The position numbers and the translations under genes were made by a program. The notes beneath the pieces were generated by a model that saw nothing but the letters and a program-made list of their open reading frames with translations, was not told the DNA's origin and ran no database searches. From assembly GCF_033115175.1 (NCBI RefSeq), contig NC_084850.1, positions 20,739,218-20,803,217 of the forward strand: DNA of 64,000 nt, read 5' to 3'. The stretch is from Lepus europaeus. Taxonomy: Eukaryota > Chordata > Mammalia > Lagomorpha > Leporidae. Below are positions 38,280-51,900 of this stretch, in pieces (the stretch's first letter is position 1; each line of letters begins with the position of its first letter).

Positions 38280-38598
38280 TTTTTTTTTTCAGATTTATTT
38301 ACTTGAAAGGCAGAGTTACAGAGAGGCAAAGGCAGACAGAGAGAGAGAGGGAGGAGAAGAGAGGCAGAGAGAAAGAGGTCTTCCATCCACTGGTTCACTC
38401 CCCAAATGGCTGCAACGGCTGGAGCTGGGCCAATCCGAAGCCAGGAGCAAGGAGCTTCTTCCAGGTCTTTCACACTTTCCCAGGCCACAGCAGAGAGCTG
38501 GATTAGAAGTGGAGCAGGCGGGACTCAAACTGGCGCCCATATGGGATTGCAGCACCACAAGTGGCAGCTTTACCTGCTACGCCACAGCATCGGCACCT
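38280..38598 (-). mobile_element. C-type SINE
   Basis: Minus-strand copy with a T-run and CAGATTTATTTACTTGAAAG, ending CGCCACAGCATCGGCACC; part of the central body (the CCCAAGTCCTTGGGCC segment) is deleted. Confidence 0.9.
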
Positions 38599-38610
38599 AA
38601 CACACTCCAA

Positions 38611-38626
38611 GTATATATATTTTCTT

Positions 38627-38670
<44 letters not shown>

Positions 38671-38870
38671 AACTGGTTCATTCTCCTAATGCCCAAAATA
38701 GCCCTGGCTATTTCAGGACAAAATCAGGAGCCAAGAACAACATCTGGATCTCCCACATGAGTAGCAGGTACCCAAGTAGTTGAGCCATCATCTGCTTCCT
38801 GCTAGTGTGCACACTAATAGCATTCTGAAATCTGAAGCCAAGCCAGGCCTGGTGCCCAGGTGCATTATTC
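38611..38870 (-). mobile_element. C-type SINE, degenerate and truncated
   Basis: A (GA) run at about 38630-38664 is followed by a weakened body (CAGGAGCCAAGAACAACATC, TCTCCCACATGAGTAGCAGG) that fades without a clear tRNA-like end. Confidence 0.65.
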
Positions 38871-39596
38871 CTTGTTATTCACTATAAAAAAAATCTTACA
38901 GAGATAACTGGCATTCTCTTTTTCTCATTAAGTTTTGGAGGTCTGCTGTGAAATTCTTCTGCACTTTTGCAAATATTACACTCTTCCATGGACAGACATC
39001 CAATACCTAATAACTGTTCTAATTGTGGAGTATAGGCAACGGTTTGAGTATGGGAGGTGGACATGTACATGAGCAGAGCCCAGCAGTGAAATTATGAGTG
39101 TGATGATACTGCAGGGCTAATTTCCCAGCAAAACTCTAAATGGTATATCAACGACCCAGTAAGGAAACTGTATTGAGTTTTACAGAAATTGCATTTAGTA
39201 GGCATAAGAAATGTGAACCAAAGCATAACAGTATTGCCAGTTTCAAGGAAATAGCAGATGCTGCTGGATAACTCCTCTGAAATTTTGGAAAGGCAATATA
39301 AAGGCAATATGCACATGACCCTGAAATCTTCTAACTAGATACCCAGAAAATAAGCTACAGAAAGCAAAAGTGTTCTTTGCTCTCCAAAAACAACATCTAG
39401 TAGATGTGGGAAAACTTTATAAAGAAAGAAAAATTAAGAACAAGGCAAAACTGCTGGCAGTAGCATAACCAGGCAAACTAGAAGGAAAATAAGAGTCATG
39501 AGAAGGAAAACACCATGTAAATTAACTGAAAACAAATGCCTCTGATACAAACTGAGAAGCAGCAGTGAAGGTCATTAGGATGAAGAGGAAAATGCC
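38871..39596. other. Region downstream of CT55
   Basis: No exon for the human-type CT55 tail could be recognised here on the minus strand. Confidence 0.45.
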
Positions 39597-39602
39597 TTTA
39601 AT
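39597..39602 (-). promoter_or_regulatory. Candidate poly(A) signal for CT55 (ATTAAA)
   Basis: ATTAAA lies on the minus strand about 190 nt beyond the CT55 stop codon. It is the commonest variant of AATAAA, and no AATAAA was seen closer. A minus-strand A-run at 39712-39700 lies between the stop and this signal. The assignment is by position only. Confidence 0.3.
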
Positions 39603-39790
39603 AATGAAAAACGATGAACATTTTCAGGAACACAGAATTCATTAACCTAACACGCTCAACATTTGAAAATGTAAGAAATAAGTTCTTAGGTCTACTAGTT
39701 TTTTTTTTTTTTCAAAACAAACTTGTATGGTGCCCTGTGTTACCTATAGAAGAAAGGACACAGAGAAAATAACCAAATTGTGTTTTTACT

Positions 39791-39976
39791 CTATTCACAT
39801 GGGGTAATAAGGACTGCTCTGCAAATATAGCCTGCAAGAACGCTTTCCACTACGACAGCATTGACAACATCATGGATTTGAGGCATGTATCCATCAGGAA
39901 GTTTCACAGAATCCAAGGTGAAGAAGGTTGTATGATCTATCACCCCATTTCTTCCATTTACATTAGTAATGCGCAC
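39791..39976 (-). CDS. CT55: CT55 exon 5 with stop codon
   Basis: This exon follows a strong acceptor (CATCATTTACCTCCACAG) in phase 0. It encodes 61 residues from VRITNVNGRNGVID to AVLITPCE and then TAG at 39793-39791. It is the best conserved part of the gene: GRNGVID, FFTLDSVKLPDGY and VVNAVVVES are near-exact family signatures. In human CT55 the protein runs about thirty residues further into a basic tail. Here the stop comes at that point, so the tail is absent or lies in an exon I could not find. Confidence 0.92.
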   Translation of the reverse strand: MRITNVNGRNGVIDHTTFFTLDSVKLPDGYMPQIHDVVNAVVVESVLAGYICRAVLITPCE

Positions 39977-42900
39977 CTGTGGAGGTAAATGATGGAAATG
40001 ATTATGTAAAGGTATCATACATGAAACTTGCTTGCACCTCCCTCTGGCTCTCAGCTGCAGGTCACTCCATGCCTACCAGGGATTCTCAACTTACTTAGTA
40101 CACGGTGAACACCTGTTTGCTTTGTGAACACACGTATGCCTAGACTCCACCTCACCCCAAATAAATCTGTATCTCTGGGAAGGGTGCCTATGTCTCTGCT
40201 GACAATTCCTGTGATAAGCATTGCTCAGAGTCCATAAATTCTTTTTTTTTTGACAGGCAGAGTGGACAGTGAGAGAGAGACAGAGAGAAAGGTCTTCCTT
40301 TGCCGTTGGTTCACCCTCCAATGGCCACCGCGGCCGGCACACTGCGGCCGGCACACCGCGCTGATCCGAAGGCAGGAGCCAGGTGCTTCTCCTGGTCTCC
40401 CATGCGGGTGCAGGGCCCAAGCACTTGGGCCATCCTCCACTGCCCTCCTGGGCCACAGCAGAGAGCTGGCCTGGAAGAGGGGCAACCGGGACAGAATCCG
40501 GCACCCCGACCGGGACTAGAACCCGGTGTGCCGGCACCGCTAGGCAGAGGATTAGCCTGTTGAGCCACGGCGCCGGCCCAGAGTCCATAAATTCTAAAAG
40601 TTAATGTTCAGAGAGTCAAGGAGACTATAATTTTCGCTACTTTCTCTGTCACATTCTGAGATCATTATTTCACCTGCACCATTGTTCAAACTGAGCTTTC
40701 TTGTATTCTCAGCTTCCACTACTCATCAAATCACACCTAAGCCTTACTGGTGAACACAAATACCACTACCCACTCCATCCATTTTTTTCCCAAGTAGTCT
40801 CTAAAGTGTGACTTGTTTTCTGCATTTGTTCTCAGAACATTGCATTACTTCTTTTTTTAACTTTTATTTAGTAAATATAAATTTCCAAAGTACAGCTTAT
40901 GAATTACAATGGCTTCCCCCCATAACTTCCCTCCCACCCGCAACCCTCCCAACTCCCGCTCCCTCTCCCCTTCCATTCACATCAAGATTCATTTTCAATT
41001 ATCTTTATATACAGAAGATCAATGTAGTATATATTAAGTAAAGTGCATACTTTAAATAAAACATTTTTGATAAGGACATAGGCTGGTCTTTGGAACAAAG
41101 ATATTTTGTGTTAGGTTTCCCAATCCACCCAACAGAATCCTGAGCAGCAGAAATGATTAGTCAAAAAAAAAAAAAAAAAGGACAAACAGAAACAAACGAC
41201 AAAGGCAGTATTGAAACCACTTACCTCACGCACGTGCCTCTGTCCTCGAGGTTTCACTGAGAGGACCTTTCTGCTCTGTGTGTCTGGCAGGCTAGAAAAC
41301 ACAACTTGCACGCAGTCCCGTGGATAAGGATCAAAATCTAAATCAGCGAAGGAAAGAAATGAAGTGGACATTGCTGTTACATTTGCTGATGTTGCATTTC
41401 ACAAATGCTCTCAGGTTATAATACCCAAAAGTAGTTCCTATTGCATTTAAGGCATATTCTTGATATTTTAAAGTAGTTAGTTATCCTATAAATTGTCCTG
41501 TCCAAAACGAAGTTTATCATGCTTTAGACATTGATTCTCCTGTACTGATGTAGCAAGGTCTGATGGGGGAAACCTGTCAACAACTGAACATCACACACAG
41601 GCAATCGTTTTAGGAGTAGCCCAAGATGTATTAAACAATCCAGCTCTTCCATGAGAGGCAACCAAGTACAAAGGTAAAAGCACAAGCCTAAAGCAGGCTA
41701 CCTGGGTTCAGCACTTACTCACTTTGCAACTATATGAAGGTGCTCATTCTCTGTGCTACGGTCAGCCTCTGAAAACTGAGAAGCCTAGCAGCACTTACCA
41801 CAGAGTTTCAGGGGCAATTAGTCAATCACTATAAAACTCATACAATACTGTTGGGCACAAATCCACAGAAAGAAAATGTTGATTGCTATCGGCAGTAGCA
41901 TTAGCAAGAGGACACAGTGCAGTACAAAATTTGATATTAACTTCTCAAGTGTTTTGGACAAGGGATGGATTCTATATTTTTATACTGTATAGTTATAAAT
42001 GAATATTTACAGGTGGTTTACAATAAGGCAAGAGTGAGTCTCAAGGTACCAGGTACTAGGGAATATTTAGAGGCAACATAATTTTCAAACACTGCTACTG
42101 GAAGAGTGAATTGACACAACCATGTCAGGTAGCTAGCGATATCTACTAAATCTCAATACTTCTGCACACTATGACCCAGTATGTCTTAGTACTTTCATAG
42201 TCCTTTCCTTGTCCTTCCTTAGTTCCATGACAGTTAATTTTAGAAGAATCCATATCATGCACTGAATCCCTGGCCTGTTGCACTCTCTTTTATTTTTCCT
42301 ATATTTAGTCCTTTTGTGGGGCTTTATATGATAGCCATAAGCTGAAAACTCCAAAATGTATGCACTTGAAGCTCCAATTAACCTCAGATTCATGGATCCA
42401 AATGCTTAATCAAATTATTAAATCCAAAGCTGAGTTTCTGCTATCCTTCTCGTGTGCCCCTGTTTGCTCCTCAGTCTTTCCAAATCTGAAAATATGGAAA
42501 TTCTTCCCTTACCACTGCTCAGATAACTTTAATCCTCAACTCTTATTTATGTCATTCCAAATATTCAATGCATCAGCAAAGACATTTAAATTACCTTTAA
42601 AGTACGTCCAGAACCAAACCTATCCTTACAGCCAGCCTCCACTTCTACAACAACTTACCCAAATGCCAATAATCACTCACCAGGTCTGTTGTGTTAGACT
42701 CTTATCTTTCTGTATCCATACAGCCTATTTTCAATGCCACAGCTAACTTTAACATCTTAAAAAAAATTCACCTCATATCTTGGTGTTGAATTAACGTTGA
42801 CCTAACCAATCTCTGTATTTGTGTGATAAAGCATGTCCCAAATTCCCCTCTATACACAGTAAATTGCAAACCCCTCAAATGTGCAAGGAAGTTGTAACTT

Positions 42901-45900
42901 ACCAAAGAGTATACTCTAGTAGGCAAGCGACTGAAACTCAGACAATGCCATGATGAAGGCTGCCAGTATACACCCACATAAAGCAAAACCACAATTGTTT
43001 TTAATCAGGTAATCTCTCTACATCCTGTCTGTTATTTCCTGGTTATAAATACAGCTCATCCCACAGCAGGTAAGGGCATTTTGGACCATCTTTAAATGGT
43101 AATGCTGCCATACTTGGACGTTGTCCCTGTTTGAATAACCTTTAATAAGTTTAATCTCTCAGTTTTTTTTTCCAACAAAAATTTTCTTTAAGATGCCCCC
43201 AAATTTAAAGCATTACAGTGACTTTTAAACCTTTTCAGTAAGGTCTTCCCTGGATAATATATCTGTAATTTTAACTCATTTGATATTAGATTTATATTTT
43301 TTCTTAAACTATGAATCAGAATTTTCATCCCTGGTGCTAATCATATTATCGGCAATCAAAGCTACTGATCTACAAAGAGACTTGCACAAAATTTCCTTTG
43401 CAATTTAATCTGTACTAGACAAAAGCTTCTAGCAGCTAACACGACCTTTAATAGGAGCATGGCAAAGCCATGATGTATTTGATATACTGGCATACTACAC
43501 ATACAAGTACATAGATGTGTTCAAACACATTCTTTTTAGTATAAAAAGTCTTACACAAAATATTATGTATGCTTGATTACATTAATCGATATTCTCAAAC
43601 AGTCAAATTAAATGTGTAGTGTGAACAAAACAGAACAGTGTTTGGGAATGGAGACAGGTATTTACTGGGTGAAGGCATGAAAGTCATGATTAGGTGCAGC
43701 TGTGAACATCCAAAGAAATCTGTAACATTTCTAAACAAATATTTTATCTGAGTTGCTGGTACACCTGCTAGAGTGTTCAGGAGGCACTGAATAAACATTT
43801 CTCTATACTTTCAAATATATGGAAAAAACAAAAGAGTAGTAGGTCGATAGAAGAATGTATCCATGGATGGCTATGTAATAGAAAAAGTATAGGGAAATGT
43901 GAAAGGCAGAATTCAGGTGGTGGCTGCATGTCTGAACATTGTAAAATTATTTCAAATTTGCCCTATATTTGAAAAACTTGTTGAACATTATGGTTAGTAG
44001 GTGCATTAAGCCTATGATTTTAAAATCAACAGAAAGCATGTTATTGCAACAATTAAAGAAAAAAAAAGAAGGAAAATAATGGGGGTGGTTGAGGGATGGA
44101 AGTATGGCTGTCTTCCTAGAGTTGTATCTATGAAATACATGAAATCAAAAACACCCACATCAAATAAGTATATTCCAAATTTGACCCTGGAATTGAAACG
44201 TTTAACACATTTAATTAACAAGATTTTTAAAAAACCTAATCTCATCTAATTTTCAACTTTAAAAAATATGAATTATACCTGTAGAAACAATATCTAGAGA
44301 GAAGTAACATGTATGATTACTGCAGTTAGCACCACGCATTCGAGAGCTAAGACAGTGCAATGAAACGCTCCTGTAGTACTCTCCTGGCCCATCATCGAGG
44401 GAGCTACGGCTGTGATCACCTGCCTGGAAAGCAAAGAAACAGTTACTTCACACACAGCCAAAGTTTAAAAGAAGCATATGCTGAAGTCATTGTTCAAGAA
44501 ATACTTGAAGTAAGCATAACATACTTTGGTGTGTATATTTCAACTGACAAACACTTCACAGATATGAGTTCATAAAATAACGTCTGAGGTTCATCATCTT
44601 TTTATTTCATTTATTATAGCAGTTCAGCAAGACTGTTCAGGGAGAAAAGAGAAAAGAGTTCCCATAGACTCTCTTGCACCTCTAGTTTCCCCTATTATTA
44701 GCATCTTGCATTGGCATGGTACACTAATTACAACTGATGTTCCAATGACAGTTCATGATAAGGTCCATAGTTTATATTAGGTTCACTCTTTGTTTTGTAC
44801 AAACACCTTTAAAATATGATGAAGAATGTTATTTGCTTAACTCAGCACTTTGTCATCCATGAGGGCTTTGAACTTACAATATTTGTTCTTTCCAATTTTT
44901 CCCATTCTAATGCATGATTATCGAAGCATAATCACTTAAAAATAGAAACAAATCTCTCTTGATCTTTTTTCCCTTTCAGAATCAGTTCTTTCCTCCTCCT
45001 CACACCAAAAGATATTGAGCAAGTTGTCCATAAAACTAGGCAAAGCCTGGAAATCACCTTTATGTTCTCCACTAAGTGTATGCTGCTGCCTGAGCAAGCA
45101 TAGTTCTATTTCCATGGTGAATAGATAGATGGGAAAGTCAGACTATACTTGGAGACACTGACAGGAAGAGAATACAAAGGAAACAGGAACTCCGCCAAGT
45201 TGCCGGCCTGCAAAAGGGAAGGGGGAACCAACATAAAAGACAGGGGGAGCCATGAGAAGGAGATACCCTTCTCCGAAGGGAGGAGAGAACTTCCACTTTG
45301 ACTATGACCCTATCGGAATAAGATCAAAGTCAGCGAACTCTAAAGGCTTCCATAGCCTTGGCAACTCATGACTAGAGCCTAGGGAGATTACTGACACCAT
45401 GAACAGGAATGTCAAATTGTTAAATCAGCAACAGGAGTCACTGTGTACTTACACCCCATGTGGGATCTGTCCCTAATGTGTCGTCTAAAGCCAAGTGATG
45501 CTATAACTAGTACTGAAACAGTATTTTTATACTTTGCGTTTCTGCGTGGGCACAAACTGATGAGGTCTTTACTAATTATATACTGAATTGATCTTCTGTA
45601 TATAAAGAGAATTGGAAATGAAAAAAAAACAACCTGGTGTTAAAAAGGAAATGGCATAGAAAATTAATTAATTTGAAAAAAAATTATGTAGGATCTCTGT
45701 CTTTAATGTGCTGTACATTGCTGTGTCTTAATGTGCTGTACATTGCTATTTAATGCTATAATTAGTAATCCAATGGTAGTTTTTTCACTTTATGTTGCTA
45801 TATGGGCAAAATGTTGAAATCTTTACCTAATATATACTAAACTGATCTTCTGTATATAAAGAGAATTGAAAATGAATCTTTACATGAATGGAAGGGGAAA

Positions 45901-48900
45901 GGAAGCGGGAAAGGGGAGGGTTGCGGGCGGGAGGGAAGTTATGGGAGGGGGGGAGCCATTGTAACCCATAAGCTATACTTTGGAAATTTATATTCATTAA
46001 ATAAAAGTTTAATAAAAAAATTTAAAAAAAAAGGACAGGGGGAGCCAAAATAAAAGGCAGTCTTGAGAGGTGGGACTTATATTTTGTGAGTGAAGATTTA
46101 GCCATACTTAAATGCTGTTTTATCTTGTTGCTTAACAGAGGAAGAGTTTAAGATGACAACAAGAGAACGGGCACTCCATAGCACAGAGGAGGGTGTGGAC
46201 AAATAAAAGGAGAGGACATCGAAAACACAGGTACAGAGAATTGACCCCGAGAGAAGGGACACTCTTTCCTTCTAACAGGACTGAAGGAGGCTGGGATAAG
46301 TAAAGATGCAGGAACATTTAAAGATTTTGTCTTTGTAACAAACATCAAAATCAGACTTCACAAAATCTGAGCTCTGGATAAAATGAACATAATTGCAAGG
46401 AAAAGTTTAGTAAGTCACCCAACCCTATCCCTCAAGCAGTGGCTTGAGAGATGACTACTTTATGATCTTCATGGGATATTTAATTCTGATGAGGAATTTT
46501 GTAAAAAGTGAAGGAAAGCTCTTATTTTTATTTTTTTAATTTATCTGCATGCATTTCATAAATATAACTTTAGGAACATAGTAATTCTTCTGACCTTATC
46601 TGCCCTCACACCCACACTTCCCACCCTTCCTCCCCCTCCTTCTCCTATTCTCAGTCCTGTTTTTCACTAAGATCTATTTTCATCCAAACTTATACACAGA
46701 AGATTAACTCTATTCTAGGTAAAGAGTTCGGCTCTTTGCATGAGGAAGACAAATAAAAAGAAAGAGAGGGAGAGAGAGAGGGAGAGAGAGAGAGAGAGCG
46801 AGAGAGAGAAACTAAAAAAAGAAAAACATACAAACAAACAAGAACAAAAGCTATTCCTCAACAGTCCAAACAAGGGCTGTTCAAAGTCACTGCATCTTGA
46901 TGGTAATTTTACTTTTTTTTTATTTTTTAGAAAATTATCTTTAAAGAGGGACCCAAGAATGATACATCTTTTGCAAGCACTTAGACATAACTAATTTATA
47001 TGACAAAAGAATATTCTCCACTTAATACACTAAAATGAAGTGATTCTTTGAGTACAAATTTTACTATTAAGTCTCATAATACAACTCTTTGAGGACAGAG
47101 GTCCTGCATGGCAAGTTAGTGCACAGTGACTCGTGTTGTTTATTTAACAAATAACAGTCTTATGCATGATGCCAGTAATCACCCGAAGCTCTCATTTTTT
47201 CTATGAATCCAGTGTAACAGAGATCCCAAAAGCCAATAAAACTAGCATAAGGATAGATAACTAAAAATCAACTTAAGTTATGGAAATGAGGAAATGTAAC
47301 TAAAAAGTAAGCAAGCAAATTTAGCAGGACATTACAAGAATTATTAATTATAACTAAATGTGAATAATTCCACAAAACCAAACTGGCCTGATTCTAAAAA
47401 AATGAGTTATATTTTCTCCATATTAATATCAGTAAATATCAATTAAAAATCCCAACCTGGGTTGAATATTCATTTTCACTGTATTTTCTAGATATTATGA
47501 TTCTCATTTAAGATACTGAATTATACAATCTCTTATAAAACATCAGAGAAACTGTATTTATTGATTTTGTGGTAATCTATAGAAGAGGAATGGGGGTACA
47601 CGTGCTTGTTTAATTCATGCAATACTGATTAAACAAAGAACAAAGAACCGCATAATGCCATTTAGGAAAATTCCACATTTCATTATGAAAAGGAAGTAAA
47701 CACTAACCAATATTGCCAAATTAAAAATAGTATAGGGGGCCGGCGCCGTGGCTTAACAGGCTAATCCTCCGCCTTGTGGCACTGGCACACCGGGTTCTAG
47801 TCCCGGTTGGGGCGCCGGATTCTGTCCCGGTTGCCCCTCTTCCAGTCCAGCTCTCTGCTATGGCCTGGGAAGGCAGTGGAGGATGGCCCAAGTCCTTGGG
47901 CCCTGCACCTGCATGCGAGACCAGGAGAAGCACCTGGCTCCTGACTTCGGATCAGCGAGATGTGCCGGCCACAGCGGCCATTGGAGGGTGAACCAACGGC
48001 AAAGGAAGACCTTTCTCTCTGTCTCTCTTTCTCACTGTCCACTCTGCCTGTCAAAAAAAAATAAATAGTACAGGGGCCGGCGCTGTGGCATAGCAGGTAA
48101 AGTTGCCACCTGCAGTGCCAGCATCCCATATGGGCATCGGTTTGAGTCCCGGCTCCTGCACTTCTGATCCAGCTCTCTGCTACGGCCTGGGAAAGCAGTG
48201 GAAGACAGCCCATATCCTTGGGCCCCTACAGCAGCATGGAGACCCAGGGAAGGCTCCTGGCTCCTGGCTTCGGATCAGCGCAGCTCTGGCCGTTACGGCC
48301 AATTGGGGAGTGAAACAGCAGATGGAAGACCTCTCTCTCTCTCTTCCTTTCCTTCTCTATGTAACTCTGATTTTCAAATAAATAAATAAATCTTTTTAAA
48401 AATAGTATAAGAATGTTATAAGTTATTATGCAAAATTTCCAAATGCTCCCAATAACAGCACTGTTACTTCTTAAAGTATAAGCCATAAAAGAGTCCCATG
48501 TCTGAAGAGTAATAATTGTTCAGGAGGGCATGAAGGGTTATTTTATTTTTTATTTTATATTCTTCTAGACTTTGAATTATTTACCTATGGGTTTATGTGT
48601 ATATAAAACTGTTCACATTTATTGAAAGCTGATATCAAGCATTCAATTGATAGTTGCTATTTTAATAATAATATTAAAGTATATCTAAATCATTTTTAAA
48701 AGATTCAGCATGATCTATCACATTAGGTAACATGAATTAACACTGTAGTATGCAGTAAGATTTAACTAATTTAAAAATAAAACATATAGATAATGATTTT
48801 AAGTTATCCTTAAAAAGTTTATCTTAAAAATCTCTTAAAAATCTACATAAGTAATTAAAATACAATGTATCAGACTTCCCCTAGGAGTTATGTACCTTCC

Positions 48901-51900
48901 CCTAGGAGGTTCGCACCTCCCTTAAGATGTACCCCATGTGAAGAGATAGATAGGTCTGGGCCTCTTAACTTACAAGGCCTAAAGCCCAACAGATTATTAT
49001 CAAGCCCCTTCTATCAGATTCTATTTGCCTCTCAATCAGAAAACTTAATTGTAGCTTATACAGCACCTTTCTTAGCTCCTCTAATAATGACTCTGTCCTT
49101 TGTTCTAGATACTGTCTAGCGCACTTGGGCCTCATTCATTCGTAATCATAACCTCTACTCTACCTCCAATGGCTCTACTCCCAACCTGTGTGTACTGATG
49201 GTCCTCTTCCCCACTTAATGCTGTATAATTGTTCTGACCTGGTTAATGCCACTCTTAGGATCATTGGTTACTATCCTCACCCTGTCTTTTATGACCTTGT
49301 CTAAATATGATCAGAGTCGGCGAACTTGGTAGGCTTCCATAGCCTTGGCAACTCATGACGAGAGCCTAGAGTGGTTACTGGCACCATAAACTAGAGTGTC
49401 AATTTGTTGGGTCAACAACAGGAGTCACTGTGCACTTGCTCCTCATGTGGGATCCCAGTCCTTAATGTGCTGTACATTTTGATTTAATGCTATAACTAGT
49501 ACTCAAACAGTATGTTTCACTTTGTGTTTCTACGTGGGTGCAAACTGTTGAAATCTTTATACTAAATTGATCTTCTGTATATAAAGAGAATTGAAAATGA
49601 ATCTTGATGTGAATGGAAGGGGAGAGGGAGTGGGAGAGGGGAGGGTTGCGGGTGGGAGGGAAGTTATGGGAGGAGGAAGCCATTGCAATCCATAAACTGT
49701 ACTTTGGAAATTTATATTCATTAAATAAAAGTTAAAAAAAGAAAAAAATACAATGTATAATGATAGCAGAACACAAATATTAACAGTCTGAGAAATATAT
49801 TTATGAAACTTAAAAAAACCTAGTAGGAGAAATGCACAAAATAATTCAAAACCATACAAGATGAAAAATGTGCCTGTTGGAAAAAAGACAATTAACCTGA
49901 TGTTATTTCTCCCCAAATTAAATGTACAAAATCAAAGTCATTCCCCTCAAAAGTCAAGGGGTATTGTTGGTGTTGGGAGTGGAAGAACCAAATACAAGGA
50001 TTTTGGTTTTTAATATGATACAGAAAAGCCAAGAATACAAAGGGCCAGGAAAGGTCCAAATACATTTGATAGGGAAACAAGGATCTGAAACACTGAAAGA
50101 AATATACTCTAATGTTTCAGTGATTAAAACATTTAATTATATCTTCAAGACAAGATGACACAATCCAAGGAATATGATAGGATGTCCCCACAGTTTCAAA
50201 TTCTTGTGAGATTGTAGTGATGATACAAGGGAAATTTCAACTTACTATGGGAAAAATGTAGTGCTGCATTAAAAGTATGGGGATAGCAATACAAAAATTA
50301 GCAAAACAAATTCTGTAATATTTTCTCAGTGGCTACACCTAAATCCATTATAGGAAGGCTGAGTATTTAGATGTGAACAAATAAATAATTTTGAGAGTAA
50401 AACAAAAATAATAATTCTGTGAATTATGCAGTGCAATGGGTATCTGTAAAGACACTTATTGAGCTTAAAAGTCATATGGATAAGACAGACACATTTCTAG
50501 TATTTAAAAAAATAAACTCCTTGAAACAAAGTTGAAATATGATCTTGGATAAATATTTGCAAAAGGTTCATGCCATCAATTTCCTATTAAACTTCCAATT
50601 TTCCCATATTAAAACAGCTGTAATTTCCCCAATAAATAAATAACTCTGGAAAGGAAAGCTATTCCATATTGACAGTTTGAAATATATGATTATGAGACTT
50701 TTTATTTCCTAGATTGCTAATGAGTTCAAAGATTGACAGTATTTCCATTCTTGGCAATACTGGCAACCAGGCAGTCTCACAGTCTGTTACTGACAGTGTA
50801 AATCAGTACAATATATTTGAATCATCATTTAATTATACCCATTAAAGTGACAAATACATTAACATAAGTGATACTCCAGAACTGAAGATTCACTAGATAT
50901 CACTGATTTATACTTATTTTACTTTTCTTTATCAACTGTATTTCTTTTTTACAGTTGATTTTTTGAAGATTTATTTTATTTGAAAGACAGAGTTACAGGA
51001 GTTACAGAGAGAGGTAGAGATGGGGAGAGAGAGAGAGGTTTTTCATCTGCTGGTTCACTCCTCAAATGGTTACAACAACCGGCGCTGAGCAGATACGAAG
51101 CCAGGAGCCAGGAGCTTCCTCTGGGTCTCCCACACAAGTGCAAGGGCCCAACCACGTGGACAATCCTCTGCTGTGTTACCAGGCACATCAACAGGGAGCT
51201 GGATCAGAAGTGGAACAGCCAGGACTCAAACCAGTATCCATGTTGGATGCTGGCACTGAAAGAGAGGGGCTTTAACCCACTGCACCACAGTACTGGCCCC
51301 GATTTGTACTTATTTTAAAAATTATAAATAAAATAAATCTTTTAAAAAAACTCTCTCTGTAACTCTCAAATAAATAAAATAAATTACATCTCATGTGGGA
51401 TCTGCCCTAATGTGTTGTCTAATGTGAAGTGATGCTATAACTAGTACTGAAACAGTATTTTTACACTTTGTGTTTCTGTGTGGGTGCAAACTGATGAAAT
51501 CTTTACTAAGTATATACAGAATCGATCTTCTGTATATAAAGATAATTGAAAATGAAAAAAAAAACACCTGGTGTTAAATTGGAAATGGCATAGAAAATTA
51601 ATTAATTTTTAAAAAATATCATGTAGAATCTCTGTCTTTAATGTGCTGTACACTGTTATTTAATGCTATAACTAGTACTCCAACAGTATTTTTTCACTTT
51701 GTGTTGCTATGTGAGGGCAAACTGTTGAAATCTTTACTTAATATATACTAAACTGATCTTCTATATATAAAGAGAATTGAAAATGAATCTTGATGTGAAT
51801 GGAAGGGGAGAGAGAGCAGGAAAGGGGAGGGTTGCGGGTGGGAGGGAAGTTATGGGAGGGGGGAAGCCATTGCAATCCATAAGCTGTACTTTGGAAATTT

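Noticed and set aside
44240-44430. A second reading frame through CT55 exon 3 (VITAVAPSMMG...).
   Set aside because: The chosen frame gives the DSR-DDGP, GANC and CYFSLDIVS matches and joins both neighbours in phase; the other ends in a stop before the donor.
14883-48399. tRNA genes at the SINE heads.
   Set aside because: The heads are tRNA-derived but lack a foldable cloverleaf and a CCA-side acceptor partner; they are SINE promoters.
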